Shown: positions 45,201-57,515, numbered from the stretch's first letter. The stretch: DNA of 64,000 bases from Trichostrongylus colubriformis (GCA_963978905.1 OZ022260.1:39430259-39494258); one strand, 5' to 3'. Numbers and translations: made by a program. Notes: generated from the letters alone by a model not told the origin.

Positions 45201-47700
45201 AGCTGTCTACCGATATCATGAAGTACCGTAGGTGTTCCATCATCTGTGCAGCTGTTCCGAGCATACATTAGGCAAATTAGACCGAAATTTCGTGAAGCGC
45301 TTCTTCAATCATGGATATCTTTTGTTCTCCCTTGTTAATACAGAATTTTCCATAATTCTCCGAAGGACGTGTGTCTGGCTAATGCTATCTGAAGTATTAA
45401 CTCATTAGCCATTAAATGTATGCTTTCCACGTACGATCATTGAATTTATGTAAATCATGCAAACTGAAGGACTACAAGAGCAGGAAGGGAAATTGACGAT
45501 GGACTTATTCATTGCACTACCTATTCATATAGTAATTGGAGCTGAATTGATAATTTTATGCTAATATTGAGCTAACAGAATTACACTTTGGTTTTCTTGA
45601 AAGGTCCTGATCTATCTGAGTGGGATTGATTAATGAAATACGTGGAATGCAGTAATTAAATTGCTTATGCTCTGTGTCATAATCTGTTGAGCTTAATTTT
45701 TAGTATTCCTTATATCTTTTTTGCCACTTCTATGCCCTCTCAAATTCTATCCATATATGGCTTGCCATTTTAATCCGCTTGACCGAGAGAACCCAAATGC
45801 GATGCGAATTGAATTTCTAGAAGAATAGTATATTTCTGCTTTTTCTACGGTTTTTCATTACATTGATTTTTGATCCGCTATCCAATAATGACTTTTTTTG
45901 GAATAGTTTGCATAGGCGGCGTTTTGCAAACATTGATGACATGCGTACCGTAATCCAATTAAGTGCGTGGTCTTTGACGTTGCGTGTGCCTTCCGACAGC
46001 CCTTGAAACTCTGGAGGGGGTCCGCTGATCGCATAATGGTAACTGTGGGAGCAAAGGCCTCTGATGAGATATGCAAACATGAGTGGGTGACATTTGGTCT
46101 CGTAATTAATCTGCACCTCATCCACTAAGCATACATTGCAGGCGCGGATCATCCGTGAAGGAGTACGGAATGTCTTATTGCTGCTTAGCAGAGGTCCCTG
46201 TTTATATTAATTTCTGTACTGATGTTGCATAACTATGGCAAGGTAATGCGCCTTTATGGACCTGCTGCAGCCGTGTCCATTATGCGTACATTTACATACC
46301 CTAAACTTTACGAACTGAGCTATAGGTTCCAAAAAATCAAAGAGATGCAGAGCAGTGGTTGGTTCAATAAAAGTAGTAAATGGAAATCATTTGCCTTTTT
46401 TCTTATAACATAAAATTCCTGTGTTCCGGCTTTGGGTAGTTTCCACTCTGTTTAGTAGGAGAGGAAGTAGCGCGCTATATCGGTCCAGTATTCCAGTCAC
46501 GCTATTAGATGTCTTTTTTACAACTATGTAAGTGCTCGGACGATAGATTTCTGAATCCTTGTGAACGTGCTGTTTTTCTCTATGGGACGGCTCTGTGTAT
46601 GGTTAATTGTAACTCGTATAGCACAATCGTACTTGTAGGGATCGCTCTCGTAGAGTGTCTGATAATGAGGCGTTGGCGGGTGTTGGTGAATTGTTGCTTT
46701 TAAATTTTATGCTCAGGGAAATGAAGGACAAGCATCAGAGCCGAGAGCCGCTAATGATGTTGTTGGAGCGTTCCTTGTTGTGTAGACTATCTTTTTGTTC
46801 GTGATGCCATGCCTTGTTTGTAATGGGACACGGAAGGAATCCCACAAAAGTCATGACGAGAAAGATCTACGACTAATTGGACGTGTGTGGGTTGCTTCAT
46901 GGAATTTGTTTTCCCGGAAATGTCACTACAATGTGGAACTTTTCTTGAATTCGTGGAAATAAGTCGTCTTTTGGAAGCTGGCTGACGAGTGTCATGGGCG
47001 GCATGTGCCTTTTCACTTGTCGTAAACTGAAGAATCCTCGACTTTTGTTGATTAGGGCGAGCAAAGTGGAACCGCCTTAGTTGCTCAGTGCGCTTTGTGG
47101 TTCATGGAGTTGACTTGAATGCTGCTCAGGCCTGGTCAATCGTATAAATCTCCCTTTGTAATTTGACAAAATTCGTATTTCTGCAAAAGAATAGCGATGG
47201 TCTCTGATCAGCTCACAGAGAAAAAAAAAAACATAGGTGTTATTACAGCACGTAATTGGTCCTTAGAGAGGTTAGCGGGTCATAGACCAGGTACAATCCC
47301 AAAGTTGTCCCGCCAGTTACTTCAGAGCTCCCACCAGTTGAAGCTGATCTGTTCGTAGAGTGAGCGTGTTGGTGGGAAAATTCTTAGAAAGATCAAAAGT
47401 CGTCGGTTAATGAGTAGGTAGTGAATCATTAATCGTAGTCGTGCCAGCCTACTCGGATTTAGCCCAAACAAGTGAAATGGCGTTTGAGTGAAAACATATA
47501 ATCCATGTCGTTGAAGTTTGAACTCTTTCACATGTCGCTCAGGCTATTTCAGGTTGCAGGCATTGTCTAGGAAGAGCTGTGTACATTGCTAAATCGGGGA
47601 TGTGTCGTTAATGAAACCACTTAGATGACGTTTTCTTGCTGAAGACGTCAATCCTGGTCGCAACTAAGCGGATATGATCGCTTTAATTCGAGCTCATACC
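45201..47700. other. Stretch with scattered, unresolved exon-like frames
   Basis: At 45817-46152 both strands are open and each has plausible splice sites (plus: ATG|GTAACT at 46039, acceptor ATTGCAG at 46140; minus: ACG|GTACGC near 45950). At 47089-47145 a 17-codon plus-strand frame follows TTGCTCAG. None could be chained by phase, so no gene is called. Confidence 0.3.
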
Positions 47701-47718
47701 CACTTCCCTCTAATGCAG

Positions 47719-47757
47719 CTTTGTGAAGGAAGTAGCAACAAGTCTCATACGAATAAG
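47719..47757 (+). CDS. Candidate micro-exon, 13 codons
   Basis: Between acceptor CTCTAATGCAG and donor AAG|GTTGAC, open in phase 0 (LCEGSSNKSHTNK). The size is small but typical of nematode micro-exons; unlinked to a full model. Confidence 0.3.
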
Positions 47758-48363
47758 GTTGACTAACGATACTGGAAAGTTTCCAAGCTCCACTTCTTGC
47801 CACAGGGGATCGGTAAAATGGGAATAAATAGATTCGGCTCGAGTTCGTGTTAAAATGTCAGCAAGGAATTCATAGACATTCAAAAAGGGAAGATAAATTT
47901 TCCCTTTTCAGTTAAATTTTCAGGAATGAGAGATATCAGTTTTGACTCCCGTTGAGGGTTGTGGAGTGGGAAGTACATTACCATGTTTATAATTACTCGT
48001 ATGGGCCAGTTGATGTACAATCCTCTTGAATAGGCCTGGTATGAGCTACACAGCCCAGAAAGCTGTGGGGTTTCAGATCAGAATGAGGGAATGTTGGTGG
48101 AATCAGGCGAGATTTGATCTAACCACGGTCCGAGTGTAGCGAAGAGTTCTAGTTGCTGCACTAGTATTTCTACATGAGTTTTTCGGGGTTTCATGGGCTG
48201 TCGGTGATTTAGGATTCAGTTGTCATGAAAGAATGAAAATTCGGTGATTGGCTTAAACGGAGATGGGTACCGTTGGCGGTGCAAGTGCTGTGCTATGCCT
48301 TTATCCATTTCTGAATATTTCTCTCCAAAAAAAAGAAGCACAGAAGTATTCAATTCCATTCAG

Positions 48364-48407
48364 AGGGAGAAATTATAGTCCATTCAACCCGACTTACTGA
48401 GAAGAAG
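48364..48407 (+). CDS. Candidate exon, 14 codons
   Basis: Follows CAATTCCATTCAG and reads GEIIVHSTRLTEKK to AAG|GTTGAA; a stronger donor (GTGAGG) eight bases further on would extend it to 48415. Starts in phase 1. Confidence 0.35.
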
Positions 48408-48823
48408 GTTGAATGGTGAGGTAAAAAAGCGCTTTTCTTGCAAGCTCGCCGGAGATTATTGAATGTGCTCGGGATTAGCGGAATTGTCTGCTGCAAGTGG
48501 AATATGAGAATTCTATCTTATTGTAAGGTCCTATGGACTATGTGAAAGGTCTTTGTGAGATCATTAGAGGCTACACTTCGATAGAGTTGAAAAGCGTTGA
48601 GCGATACAGCCATTCGAGGCAAGAAATCTAGGTGAAGCCATGCTGGGCTGAAAGATTACCTTAAGGGGTGACAAGTTTAATGTACATATTTTATTTGGAA
48701 TTATCGTTATTCCAAGAGTGCTTCTCATGTGTTTACGTGAGTGCTGTGAAACGGCTTTGTACTCGTGCTTGTGAAGGGTATGTCACTTTGTGTCTCTTGA
48801 GAATAGAGTGCCATTTATTACAG

Positions 48824-48979
48824 TGAGACATTGCACATATGTTGGTTTTCCGAAGCGTCGTTGTCCTAACCATATGGCAGTGCACTTGTCAGAAAGGCGC
48901 TTAGTACAGAGGACATCGGGTGGAGTCAGTTTTCAGTGGAGATCTTTGTACAACTCGAAAGAGGGGAGTGACAGAGGCC
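48824..48979 (+). CDS. Candidate exon, 51 codons (Cys, basic)
   Basis: Acceptor CCATTTATTACAG, then an open frame with HCTYVGFPKRRCPNHM, HLSERRLVQRTSGG and FQWRSLYNSKEG, ending at C|GTGAGG (phase 1 on both sides). A frame continuing past the donor stops at TAG 48991. A possible next exon with matching phase begins after GTATCTCCAG (49528) and includes AVPYVSEIWITVFPPEPE, which resembles a beta-sandwich edge. No family is assigned. Confidence 0.4.
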
Positions 48980-50708
48980 GTGAGGGGTCTTAGGGGAAAA
49001 TGGCATTGAAAGTCAAATGAAGCTGAAACTAAGCACTAGCATAAGCTGAAACTTGATGTCTTTTATGGTGGGGCTGCTCATCTTCTACTGCTGGGATAGC
49101 AGACCGCAGAGTCAGCAGAATAATTTTAGCAGAAATGCAAAAATACTGTCTTTCCACTTGCGCCGCTACTTGAAACTTTGCAAGGTTCTTTTTGGCAGGA
49201 ATAGCTCTACTATTTGTGCGTAAAGAAACGAAGCCTTTGTAATTTCACAAACTGATCGGCGCATGTGATTCCTCTGGAATGCACGTCATTTCCATCAGAA
49301 TGTCTGTTTAGCTTATTGAAAGGCTCGTCATTAGGTCAGCCAATGTTAATTCCGTCCATTCATTTGAGGTAGCACCACATGGCTGGCTGAGAAACGACTG
49401 TCTGGGGTTGATCGACTGAGTATTAGCTCCAGCGTGGGACAGGTGTGCTTTTGGAACTTTTATACACCTGGTAAAAGCCGTATATAAGCTGACAAAATTC
49501 TGAAAAGTAATTTTGTCGTATCTCCAGGGTCAGCTGTTCCTTATGTTAGTGAGATATGGATTACTGTGTTCCCACCAGAACCAGAGCTTATAACAATAAC
49601 ATTTTATGACTGATATTATGGCCATAATCACTGTTATTTATTATATGTTGTTTATTATTAGGTAAAACTCTTCATATTCATTATTGCCATTTACTGGTTA
49701 AACTTAATTTACCTAGTACTTCTTTCTGTTTGTTGTTTGTGGGAAATATCGAGTGTTCACGATAGTTATGCAGAGTACCTGTAAATATTGTGATATTGTG
49801 GAAAATATCTGAATACTTGAATAATTCATCGAGAGTGATCAAGTAAATAAGTGGCGCATGTTGATGCGTGATTATTAGACAAAGAATGTTAGGATTTTAT
49901 GATGCAATTGATTCACTACTCTAGGTTTACGGTAATTAGATCTCTGCCCCATGCGAAATGCATTCCCCTGTGTGGAATTTGAATATCTGACACGGAGTGT
50001 GCTTAATGTCGGGTTTAATATGGGCCATTATTGGATACCATTTTAATATGCATGAATTTTGCAAATCAAATGTCTTGAAGGCCACTGGTTGGACTATCAA
50101 GAAATTACTTACCGGGCGTAATGGTAATTATTTTCTGCAGTTGAATCAGCAGGTCCGGCTGTTTTTTCCAGCTGAGCAAGTGGTGGTAATCAGATACCGT
50201 GACCCTAACTACCTTGGGGAAAATTGGGAGTGTGGGAACAAGAATTGATTGTGATCGAGGGCCAGTGGAATTGGGAGTGGTTCCCATTAGTCTGGTGCTT
50301 ATGGGTGGATTTTATAGGGTATTGGACCTTATATACGCTGGTAAGCAGGTTTTGGAGATCCTATGTTGTTAGACCGTTTTTACTGAAATCACTTCTGATG
50401 GGGACTGAAATTATCACTTGGATTTATAAGGTGCTACGTAGTTGTCTGCCATAATATCGTTGTTCCCTTCTTCTGAGTTATGTCGGCTTGTATCACCAAG
50501 GGTGCTCTGCTTTTTTTGTGGCTGTTTCTGCAGGTTGGAATTATCCTATGTTATTAGGAATGTAATTAGTCTTTGCTGTAGCTAGCGATTATACTAAAGC
50601 GTGATAATTTTCGGATCCCACGAAGCGTCTGATTAGTATTTACCTTACATTTTCATCAGTTGCATTCCTTAATGCTTCTTCTAACTTGAAAAGGCAATTG
50701 CAATAGAC

Positions 50709-50987
50709 TTTTAGCATGAAAATTGCTCGGCGTCTATATTTTTGGCTGGAGACCGAAAGCTATATTATTAGTTTTTGCTTGAAGCGGTTATGCTGAAGGA
50801 AAGAATTTTTGGGTTCCCACGCAGTGCCGTACAACATTTTCTCAGTAGGCATTGATAGCGCCTTCTAAGATAACCTTGAAGAAATGAAAAATCAGGTCGA
50901 CTGGACTGTTGCTCATGAGTAAGAATTATGAATAAGTTTTTAGCACGAAGTTCGCTCGGTGTCGACATTTTTGGCTGGAGACCGAAA
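50709..50987. repeat. Direct repeat of about 50 bp, 229 bp apart
   Basis: TTTTAGCATGAA then TTTTTGGCTGGAGACCGAAA (50709-50758) recurs at 50937-50987 with about 85 percent identity, in a presumed intron. Confidence 0.65.
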
Positions 50988-51043
50988 TGTGGATTCGCGA
51001 AATATTGGCACAGAACATTGGCCATTAAAGTTGAATGTGCAGT

Positions 51044-51641
51044 TCTTCGAAAGTTCTCCAGATGATTATTATGCGAAGGTAAATGAAATGCTCAATTTAT
51101 CATATTTTTCATGAAAATAAGGAATTTCAGGCGTGTATTCTAACGGAACGAACGGGACAAGTTACTTGTTTTTTGAATTCCACCTACAGTAAACTGGCGC
51201 TAATGGATGATTGTGCTTCCGGTAAATTAGGATGTGAGTAATGATTCCCTATGACTTTTTTGTTCCGAAAATTATTACATGATAACATTGAATTTGACTT
51301 TTTTTTTCTGAAACCTTACATCTTTAGTGTCGTCATCATTACCAATGCTGCTACTGACTGTGATACTAATTGTGCTTTTCTTGACGGTTGGCATTGGTAT
51401 CATATTCCTCATACATCATCTATTCGTACGAATCTCACGAACTGCGGGATCAAGTCAGAAGTTCCATAAACAAGTGAGTAAACTGGTGGATCTTCACTTT
51501 ACAAGTAGGCGTGATGACATGACGTACGTGCGAAATATGTTCTTGATTTGTTGGGTTGCGACTGATGTTATAATTAAGCGAAACCGAAAGTTATTGCAAC
51601 ACTCCAGCACCGCAAAAGCGACATTGATAAGGTCAGGATAG
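51044..51641 (+). CDS. Type I membrane protein, juxtamembrane and TM exons
   Basis: Three exons with consistent phases: 51044-51079 (TGTGCAG to AAG|GTAAAT), 51131-51221 (AATTTCAG to G|GTAAAT) and 51328-51473 (CATCTTTAG to CAA|GTGAGT). They encode an extracellular segment (FFESSPDDYYAK, GQVTCFLNSTYS with an N-glycan sequon and two Cys), then a clear transmembrane helix (LLLTVILIVLFLTVGIGIIF) and a basic cytoplasmic start (HHLFVRISRTAGSS). If the last donor is skipped, the frame runs on to TAG at 51641 with a longer tail. If used, it can join in phase 0 to an exon after TGCTGCAG (52250-52384, ending MEAISHMAA) or to the exon at 53773. Upstream exons are unresolved. Family unknown. Confidence 0.6.
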
Positions 51642-52792
51642 TGAGAATTCATAAGTGGCGGTCTATTGACTTGCCTTTGGATTGTGGGAAAGATTTGTGA
51701 ATTGAAAACTGGTGAATATGCTGGGGTGAAGTTACGATTGACGGCAGCGCTTTTGGGAAATATGTTCTGCGTTGATTCTCGAAACTTAGAGTTGCCATGA
51801 TTGGTAAGGGTCACCTATGGATTTGTGTACGTGTTATCCATGCAGGGAAAGTAGAGAGATCATCGAAGTTCTATCAGTTTCTTGTCTTCTTATCCATTTT
51901 CTGTTTCCCGTTTTTGTGTTGCTTCCAGTCAGCCGTTGGCAGTCTTAAGTAATGAGTATCTTTCTTACTTGCTGGCAAAATTTTCCTTATTTGAAGGTAT
52001 TTTGAGATTACCATGAAATGTTGGTGTAGGAAGTTGTGATATATTGAAGCTTTTTCAAACCTAAGTTACCCTGGCAGCTTCGTCTATTTTTCTTGAGGGG
52101 CTCATGAAGCGTATCTCTAAGTCAGTTACTAGTATCTGTGTCAGTCATCTAGCACGTCAAAAGAATGGATTACAAGGGGAACGAAAGTTAATTTTATCAT
52201 GGTCAAACCTATCCAAAGCCATTGGTTTCTGCAGTAATATATGCTGCAGCAAGACGCAAAATTCATTGGTTCATTATCCGCCGTGCGCAAAATCTCCAAT
52301 ATAGCGTCGGAGCAGATTCTGTTCTGTCTTACCGACGTCGTCTGCAACGGTGTAATGGAGGCAATCAGTCATATGGCTGCATAATCTTCCACCCCCATAA
52401 AAATCTTTTCCATATTAGGCGTTGTCTGGATTCTTATTTACTAGAGCCGTGATTAATTTTCGGCCAAGCTCGTGTACAACAGCTTATCAAGGATCGAATT
52501 ATGCAGAACTAGGATTTGCAAGGTTCGAGCGGGAAGCACACGGTACCTCTTCGGCCGAGGCAGATTAGTCTGTCTGGAAAGTTGAACTGTGATGTTTGAG
52601 GGACTTCTCTGAAGTTTAGGGATTATTCGGTCGCATAAACTTCGTCGCATGCGCATTTGATTTTCATGTGCAGTTATTAGGGCATTTGAAGGCTACGGAG
52701 TGATTCTAGCAGAAATTGCAGTAATTTACGGATACCAGTCTGTACAGTGACACATGGGGTAGGGAGTGACACATGGTTGTCGCCCTCTTACC

Positions 52793-52945
52793 AAGAAAAG
52801 GTTTCAGCTTCCCATGGAATTTTGAAATGTGATCTGGATAAATCGATAGGATTTCGAAAGCCTATCACGATATGAGAACCAAAATTGCAAAATGCCGTTT
52901 CGAATCTAGTTAGGAGGGGTCAATTTTGTTTGCGATGACCCATTC
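52793..52945 (+). repeat. Arm of the 3.3-kb foldback family
   Basis: CTTACCAAGAAAAGG, CTTCCCATGGAA and later TAGTTAGGAGGGGTCAA follow the left arm of the element at 3304 in order, with about 75 percent identity. No second arm is seen. Confidence 0.55.
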
Positions 52946-53772
52946 ATCGGGTAGTTAGAGCCACTCCATGGTTAGATAGGTGTAGTGAGGGTCTTCCTAC
53001 TACGGAAGAGCTGGAGGTGGCTAGGCTCAAGAAGCGTGTAGACCGTTCTCATCGCGTTCAAATTGGCCTGCCACTGAGCTGTTTTCGTTATCGCCTAATG
53101 GATCGCTCGTTTACTGTCTCGACTTTTCGTTAATTACGGGTTTTTAAGTTGCGTGACGCAATCAGCCACGCGACATTGCGTCATAGCATCGAAACGCTTG
53201 TTGAGGACATTAGCAATCGTCCGTCGATAGGGGTCGCTGAGAAGGTTACAGATGCTCTAGGTAACGATCACTTGTGGTGCGGAGTAATGAAGAATGTCTG
53301 TTATGCATGCATACTATGACAGCCTTCGTTCATCGGTGTCTCGGTCGGAATTACAGACGACTTGATTGAGCGTAGTCGCTGCAGTGAATAGCGGTGCTCC
53401 TGCCTGTCATTATAGTACCGTCAAGGCCATGGGTAAAAAAAACAAAAGCATAACAACGTCTCGCTTTGGTCGACGGAATTTTGATATAACCAAAATAATG
53501 GTTTTTGTTCTTTCTTTTTAATGTTCCTGTACATGTGTACAATGCTTTGTAGAATTAGGACCTAGTGGCAAAATATTTTGTGCAAGAAACGAACGATGTA
53601 AGACATATGCGAGTCGTGGCACATGTAAGGCAAAAATCTGTAAACGTTACAAGGATAACGGATTCTATTTGTCTGAAGAATCTAAGAGGAAGTATTCCAG
53701 TAGAATGAGAAACTGTCTACGCCCTAAATTTTTTACCATTTATTGCCGCAAATTGATGTGGAATAGTTTCAG

Positions 53773-54384
53773 TCCCAATGTGCTGCTCTTTTGCCTTCTA
53801 TTCACACTCAAAAAATGAGCATCGAAGATGATCGATTGACGGTCATTGTAGAAGAAAGGGAAGAGTCGTCAAGGATGTCGATGTCACCGTCACCGACACC
53901 GAGCAGCGGTTTCGAAAGCGACATGAAAGGTGAATTTAGCAGGATCGTGTGGCATTTTGCTCAAATTTTACATGTTGGCAACCGTCTTATGAGTGACGGA
54001 TTCCCATCTCCGCAGCATCTTTGTCTTTGCATGTCCCGTTTGGAAGACTGTAGCTTTGCGCCTTCGAGATCATATATCATTGCTGATTTTTTCCACAAAG
54101 TAGGGAGTCCTGGGATCAGCATAAAAGTTTTGTTTACTCCCTATTATCTGGTGTTTTGAAAGGTTTGCTGTTGGTGCGCTTCGACATGCGGCATTGCTGG
54201 CGTTCCTGATTCTTCCTATTTTTCTTATCCCGTTTTTTCTAATTTCGGTTTTTATAGTTTTATAGTTCTAGGCTGCTCGCTGAATTCGTCAGATGCCCAT
54301 TCGACCCCACCAGAGGCGGTTCAGACAGTGGCTAGGTCATACTCAACGTTGCATACATTCCGACGTCCACCTCATCCTCTCTGA
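53773..54384 (+). CDS. Two-exon C-terminus, Ser/Pro-rich (cytoplasmic tail?)
   Basis: Exons 53773-53929 and 54272-54384. The first follows ATAGTTTCAG and contains MSIEDDRLTVIVEEREESS then SPSPTPSSGFESD; donor G|GTGAAT. The second follows TATAGTTCTAG, completes the split Gly codon and reads to TGA through STPPEAVQTVARSY and FRRPPHPL. Low-complexity acidic and Ser/Pro content fits an intracellular tail. It could be the 3' end of the membrane-protein gene (phase 0 fits) or, with translation from the ATG at 53815 and trans-splicing at 53772, a separate gene of about 75 aa. Family unknown. Confidence 0.55.
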
Positions 54385-55086
54385 ATCTTCAAGGCTGACA
54401 GAGCCACTCGAATCACTACTAGGGCTTTAATGATCTCTCTCGAGTCTTGAGGGACTCACAATGCTACTTATTTATCGATAAGAAGTTTTATTCAGTATTT
54501 GTTTTAATGACATGGTGCTTTATTCATCCCTTCGTGTAACTGGAGGGGTGCTGTTTTTGGCGCTTCACTTAGATTTCACATTTCGATGACTTATTTTCAC
54601 AATTATCATGTTGTATTCCATGTCAAACATGGGTCTGTACCTTCTAATTTTCGATTTATTTGATGTTTTATACAAAACGGTTACTTACCACCCAAGTTGT
54701 CATTTTTTCAGGCTATTCTTATACGTTTATTTGACGAAGTTATTACGGTATTACGTACAATGCATTATCTAATTTTCCCACCAGGTGGATCAAATCTGAT
54801 ATATTTGTTTAGGAAGATTCTCGGGTACTGTAACGTATTTTATCTCGCACGTGAATTTCTTGACTCATTATTTGTTTTCTTCATATAGATGCTCGTAATG
54901 AAATCCTTGAAGTACTCGATTTTTGAAAAAGCCTCGATGGGTTCTCCGTTAATTACATGCTCTCTAGTATAGTATATTCTAGTGGTATAGTAGAAATGTA
55001 TCGTGAACGAACATGTGAGCACAATAATTGAATGCGTGCGTTCGCGACGCGGTCCTCTTGGTGCTACGAATAACTGATCGTGCTTA

Positions 55087-55667
55087 GGCCGCGTTCATAC
55101 TTTGCCCACCGACGCCGTCGCCGTCGGTGCCGGCGTCAATAGATCATGCGCACCGTTTGCAAAACGCTCGACCCAACCACACTACAGTATGGTGATTGTG
55201 GCGAGAGCCTACGATTTCGATTTTGAATCTTGGCATAGTGCCACACTGCCACACTATGCCATATTCGAATTTGAATTCCTGAGCTCTCGCCACGATCACC
55301 ATCCTGTAGTGTGGTTGGGTCGAGCGTTTTGCAAACTGTGCGCAGTATCTGTTGACGCCGTCGTCTGCGGCAGGCAAATGGTTGCGTCAGTTTGATGCCG
55401 TCGCCGCCGGTGCGTAAAGTATGAGCGCGGCCCGGGTGACGGTTGGGACACCCGAATCTAGGCCGTGACCCTGTGACAGCCTGTGGCCCCTTGCCCTGTG
55501 ACATGAATAATTCAAACAATTTGACTATACAACGGAACAGACTTGCAAGGAGGACACTATTTACATGAACAAATTGTCTCAATCATTTAAGGCTTAGGTC
55601 AAAGGCCACAGGCTGTTACAGGGTCACGGCCTAGATTCGTGTGTCCCAACCTACACCCGCGCGGCCC
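55087..55667. mobile_element. Palindromic element split by a MITE
   Basis: GGCCGCGTTCATACTTTGC (55087) and its inverted partner GTAAAGTATGAGCGCGGCC (to 55432) bound long inverted arms (for example CGCTCGACCCAACCACACTA at 55166 and its complement near 55305-55325). The Mutator-type MITE inserted exactly at the right tip and duplicated GCGCGGCCC. A solo end of the same family is at 60525-60545. Confidence 0.75.
55425..55667 (+). mobile_element. Mutator-type MITE, copy 3 with 9-bp duplication
   Basis: The 225-bp element (55434-55658), same orientation as copy 1, is flanked by perfect GCGCGGCCC repeats (55425-55433, 55659-55667). It is nested in the palindromic element, so it is the younger insertion. 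Confidence 0.92.
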
Positions 55668-56805
55668 CATCTTCTGCCTATTTCAAGCGATGCTTCTGAC
55701 AACGGGAGCAGTCCACTACTGCTAGTTGCAGTACAACAGAAATAGAATACTCGTACTTGATACCGTTTTCGTCCAAGAATCCCTCACCTTGTTCCTCACC
55801 ACGCTCCTTGCCATGAAATCACATGTTTCAACATCAGTTCTGACCATGGAGATGCAGGCGTAAGATGCGCCATGCATTCGAACTTGACTGGGAACCATTG
55901 AGTGTTGGTTGCCTGTTGAAGGCGCAGTTGTGAAAGCTTAGCTGCCATGTCAGGTTTATCCTCAGCTGATCACGTTTAATCGGCTAGCTGTACTAACATT
56001 CGATCCTATTCACTGCCCTTTTATGCATGCATCGCCCACGGCTGCCAGACTCACTCTAAGCAGCTCTAAATCCCCGGATCAGTTTAAGAATCATTCTTGG
56101 AATTCGGTGAAGCTGCTATGGGAAGATTAAAGTGTTTTTGAACAATTCACACAGATCTCGTCTAAAATTCCAGCGAACATCACATTGTTTACAGCTTTCA
56201 AGGATAATCCCTCGCATTTTCTCATTATTGGAGTGTTATGTGGGCGCGGAGAAAGTTCCATTACCAGTAAGCTTTAAACCTTGTTTCTCGGAAACAAAAC
56301 AACGCAAAAAACAAGTTCAGGTGCTGTGTGGAATCCAAAGATGGGAGATAAGCGGATTGTTCTGCCGTGGTTGGTTCACGATCCGTAACTTTCATGGTTG
56401 AAAAAATGGATATTTTATAGCATATCAGCCCATGTGAGTAGACGACGGAAATCGCAATCGTACTGATTTTTGCCGGTTTCTGGTTGTTAAAACATCCGTC
56501 GGATGTACGAAAACAGGAAATAAATATGGGATCCATGAAGCCAGTGATGCTAAGGCTTCCTACATACTTCCGCATGGATCACCTCGGAAGGCGCACCATA
56601 TGAAAACAGCATGAAGCGCTGACGATGTTAAAGGGATTTCCCGATTACGGTACTTTCGACCAGCTGCCAGCTTTATCAGAACTTCTGTGGCTCGGAAGCA
56701 GCATCCCACTTATATAGGGTTTAGCTCAAAATTGGTGAGAGATATTCGCAGTCCTTCGGGGGAGAAACAGGTCATTTGATCAGCTTTGAGATTTTGATGA
56801 CTTAC
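55668..56805. other. Stretch with no firm gene
   Basis: Open frames exist on both strands at 56130-56575 (the minus frame includes VTDREPTTAEQSAYLP), but no phase-consistent exon pair was found. Confidence 0.3.
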
Positions 56806-56811
56806 TTGGCG

Positions 56812-57075
56812 TGCGGAGGTGGTGTAGTGACAGGTGGCGCACTCACCACTCTCATGGTGTGGGATCAAATCCCGCATTAACGCCTGCCCAGGCCAACCAA
56901 GCCTTCCATCCCTCCGAGGTCGGCAAATTGGGGCGAGACTCACTTGGGAGGATAAAAGCACTGACTTGTACATCGGCTGGCCACCAGAAGTCATTGTATA
57001 GGCCACATCACATTCACCAGCCATCACGATTCTGAATGGAACTAGAATGTGCGGTGCACACCAGGAAGGGATTGA
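56812..57075 (+). repeat. tRNA-derived SINE, best copy
   Basis: The head carries an A-box-like TGGTGTAGTGACAGGTGG and a B-box-like GGGATCAAATCCC about 35 bases on, as in polymerase III promoters of tRNA origin. A 200-bp unrelated body follows (GCACTGACTTGTACATCGGC, ACGATTCTGAATGGAACTAG). Other copies: 25957-26206, 21233-21465, and fragments at 18548, 57420 and 62933. The total is about 260 bp, normal for a SINE. Confidence 0.7.
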
Positions 57076-57119
57076 TTAACGCCAAAATTTTATCCTTTTG
57101 ACTTTAACTTGGCGTGCAG

Positions 57120-57324
57120 GTTGTGTCGATGATGCCATCAATATTCGACCTTGTTCAGTTATTATCAGCTACCCAGAGCAGTGTGTGAGTAAACCAATCG
57201 TGACAATAGAGACGCCCACACATACGATTTTTGACATCGAACGCCTTACTTACTGTAGATTATGCCAAGGCTCGTTCACGGCATTTCCTTTAGGAGAAGT
57301 CGTATATCCTCGTTCACTAAGCAA
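57120..57324 (+). CDS. Two phase-matched exons, Cys-containing
   Basis: Exon 57120-57184 (acceptor TTGGCGTGCAG, donor TGT|GTGAGT) encodes CVDDAINIRPCSVIISYPEQC with three cysteines. A 74-bp intron ending TTACTGTAG leads to exon 57259-57324 (IMPRLVHGISFRRSR, SSFTKQ) and donor CAA|GTGATC. Phases agree (0). Unspliced reading would also stay open to 57328, so the intron is inferred from its strong donor. The first exon begins about 45 bp after the SINE. Unknown family. Confidence 0.45.
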
Positions 57325-57419
57325 GTGATCGACTCTTTCCATTACGCACTTGAATTTCGTGGCTAACGAATCAGCTTTAGAAGCCTAACAGAGAAAGTAT
57401 TTGGCGCTAATCAACCCCT

Positions 57420-57515
57420 TCTGGGATGCGCCTCGCACTCTGCCGCCAGTCAGAACTAGCCACAGAGTTGAACGCGATGTGGCCGGTATACTGGGTTGCG
57501 GAAGCCAGCCGATGT
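57420..57515 (-). repeat. SINE tail fragment
   Basis: The tail GCGCATCCCAGAA and, further in, ACATCGGCTGGCTTCC on the minus strand match the 3' half of the SINE family; the head is absent. Confidence 0.5.

Noticed and set aside
51494..51814. 106-codon minus-strand frame
   Set aside because: Open and protein-like, but without splice partners, and it overlaps the plus-strand membrane-protein read-through frame.
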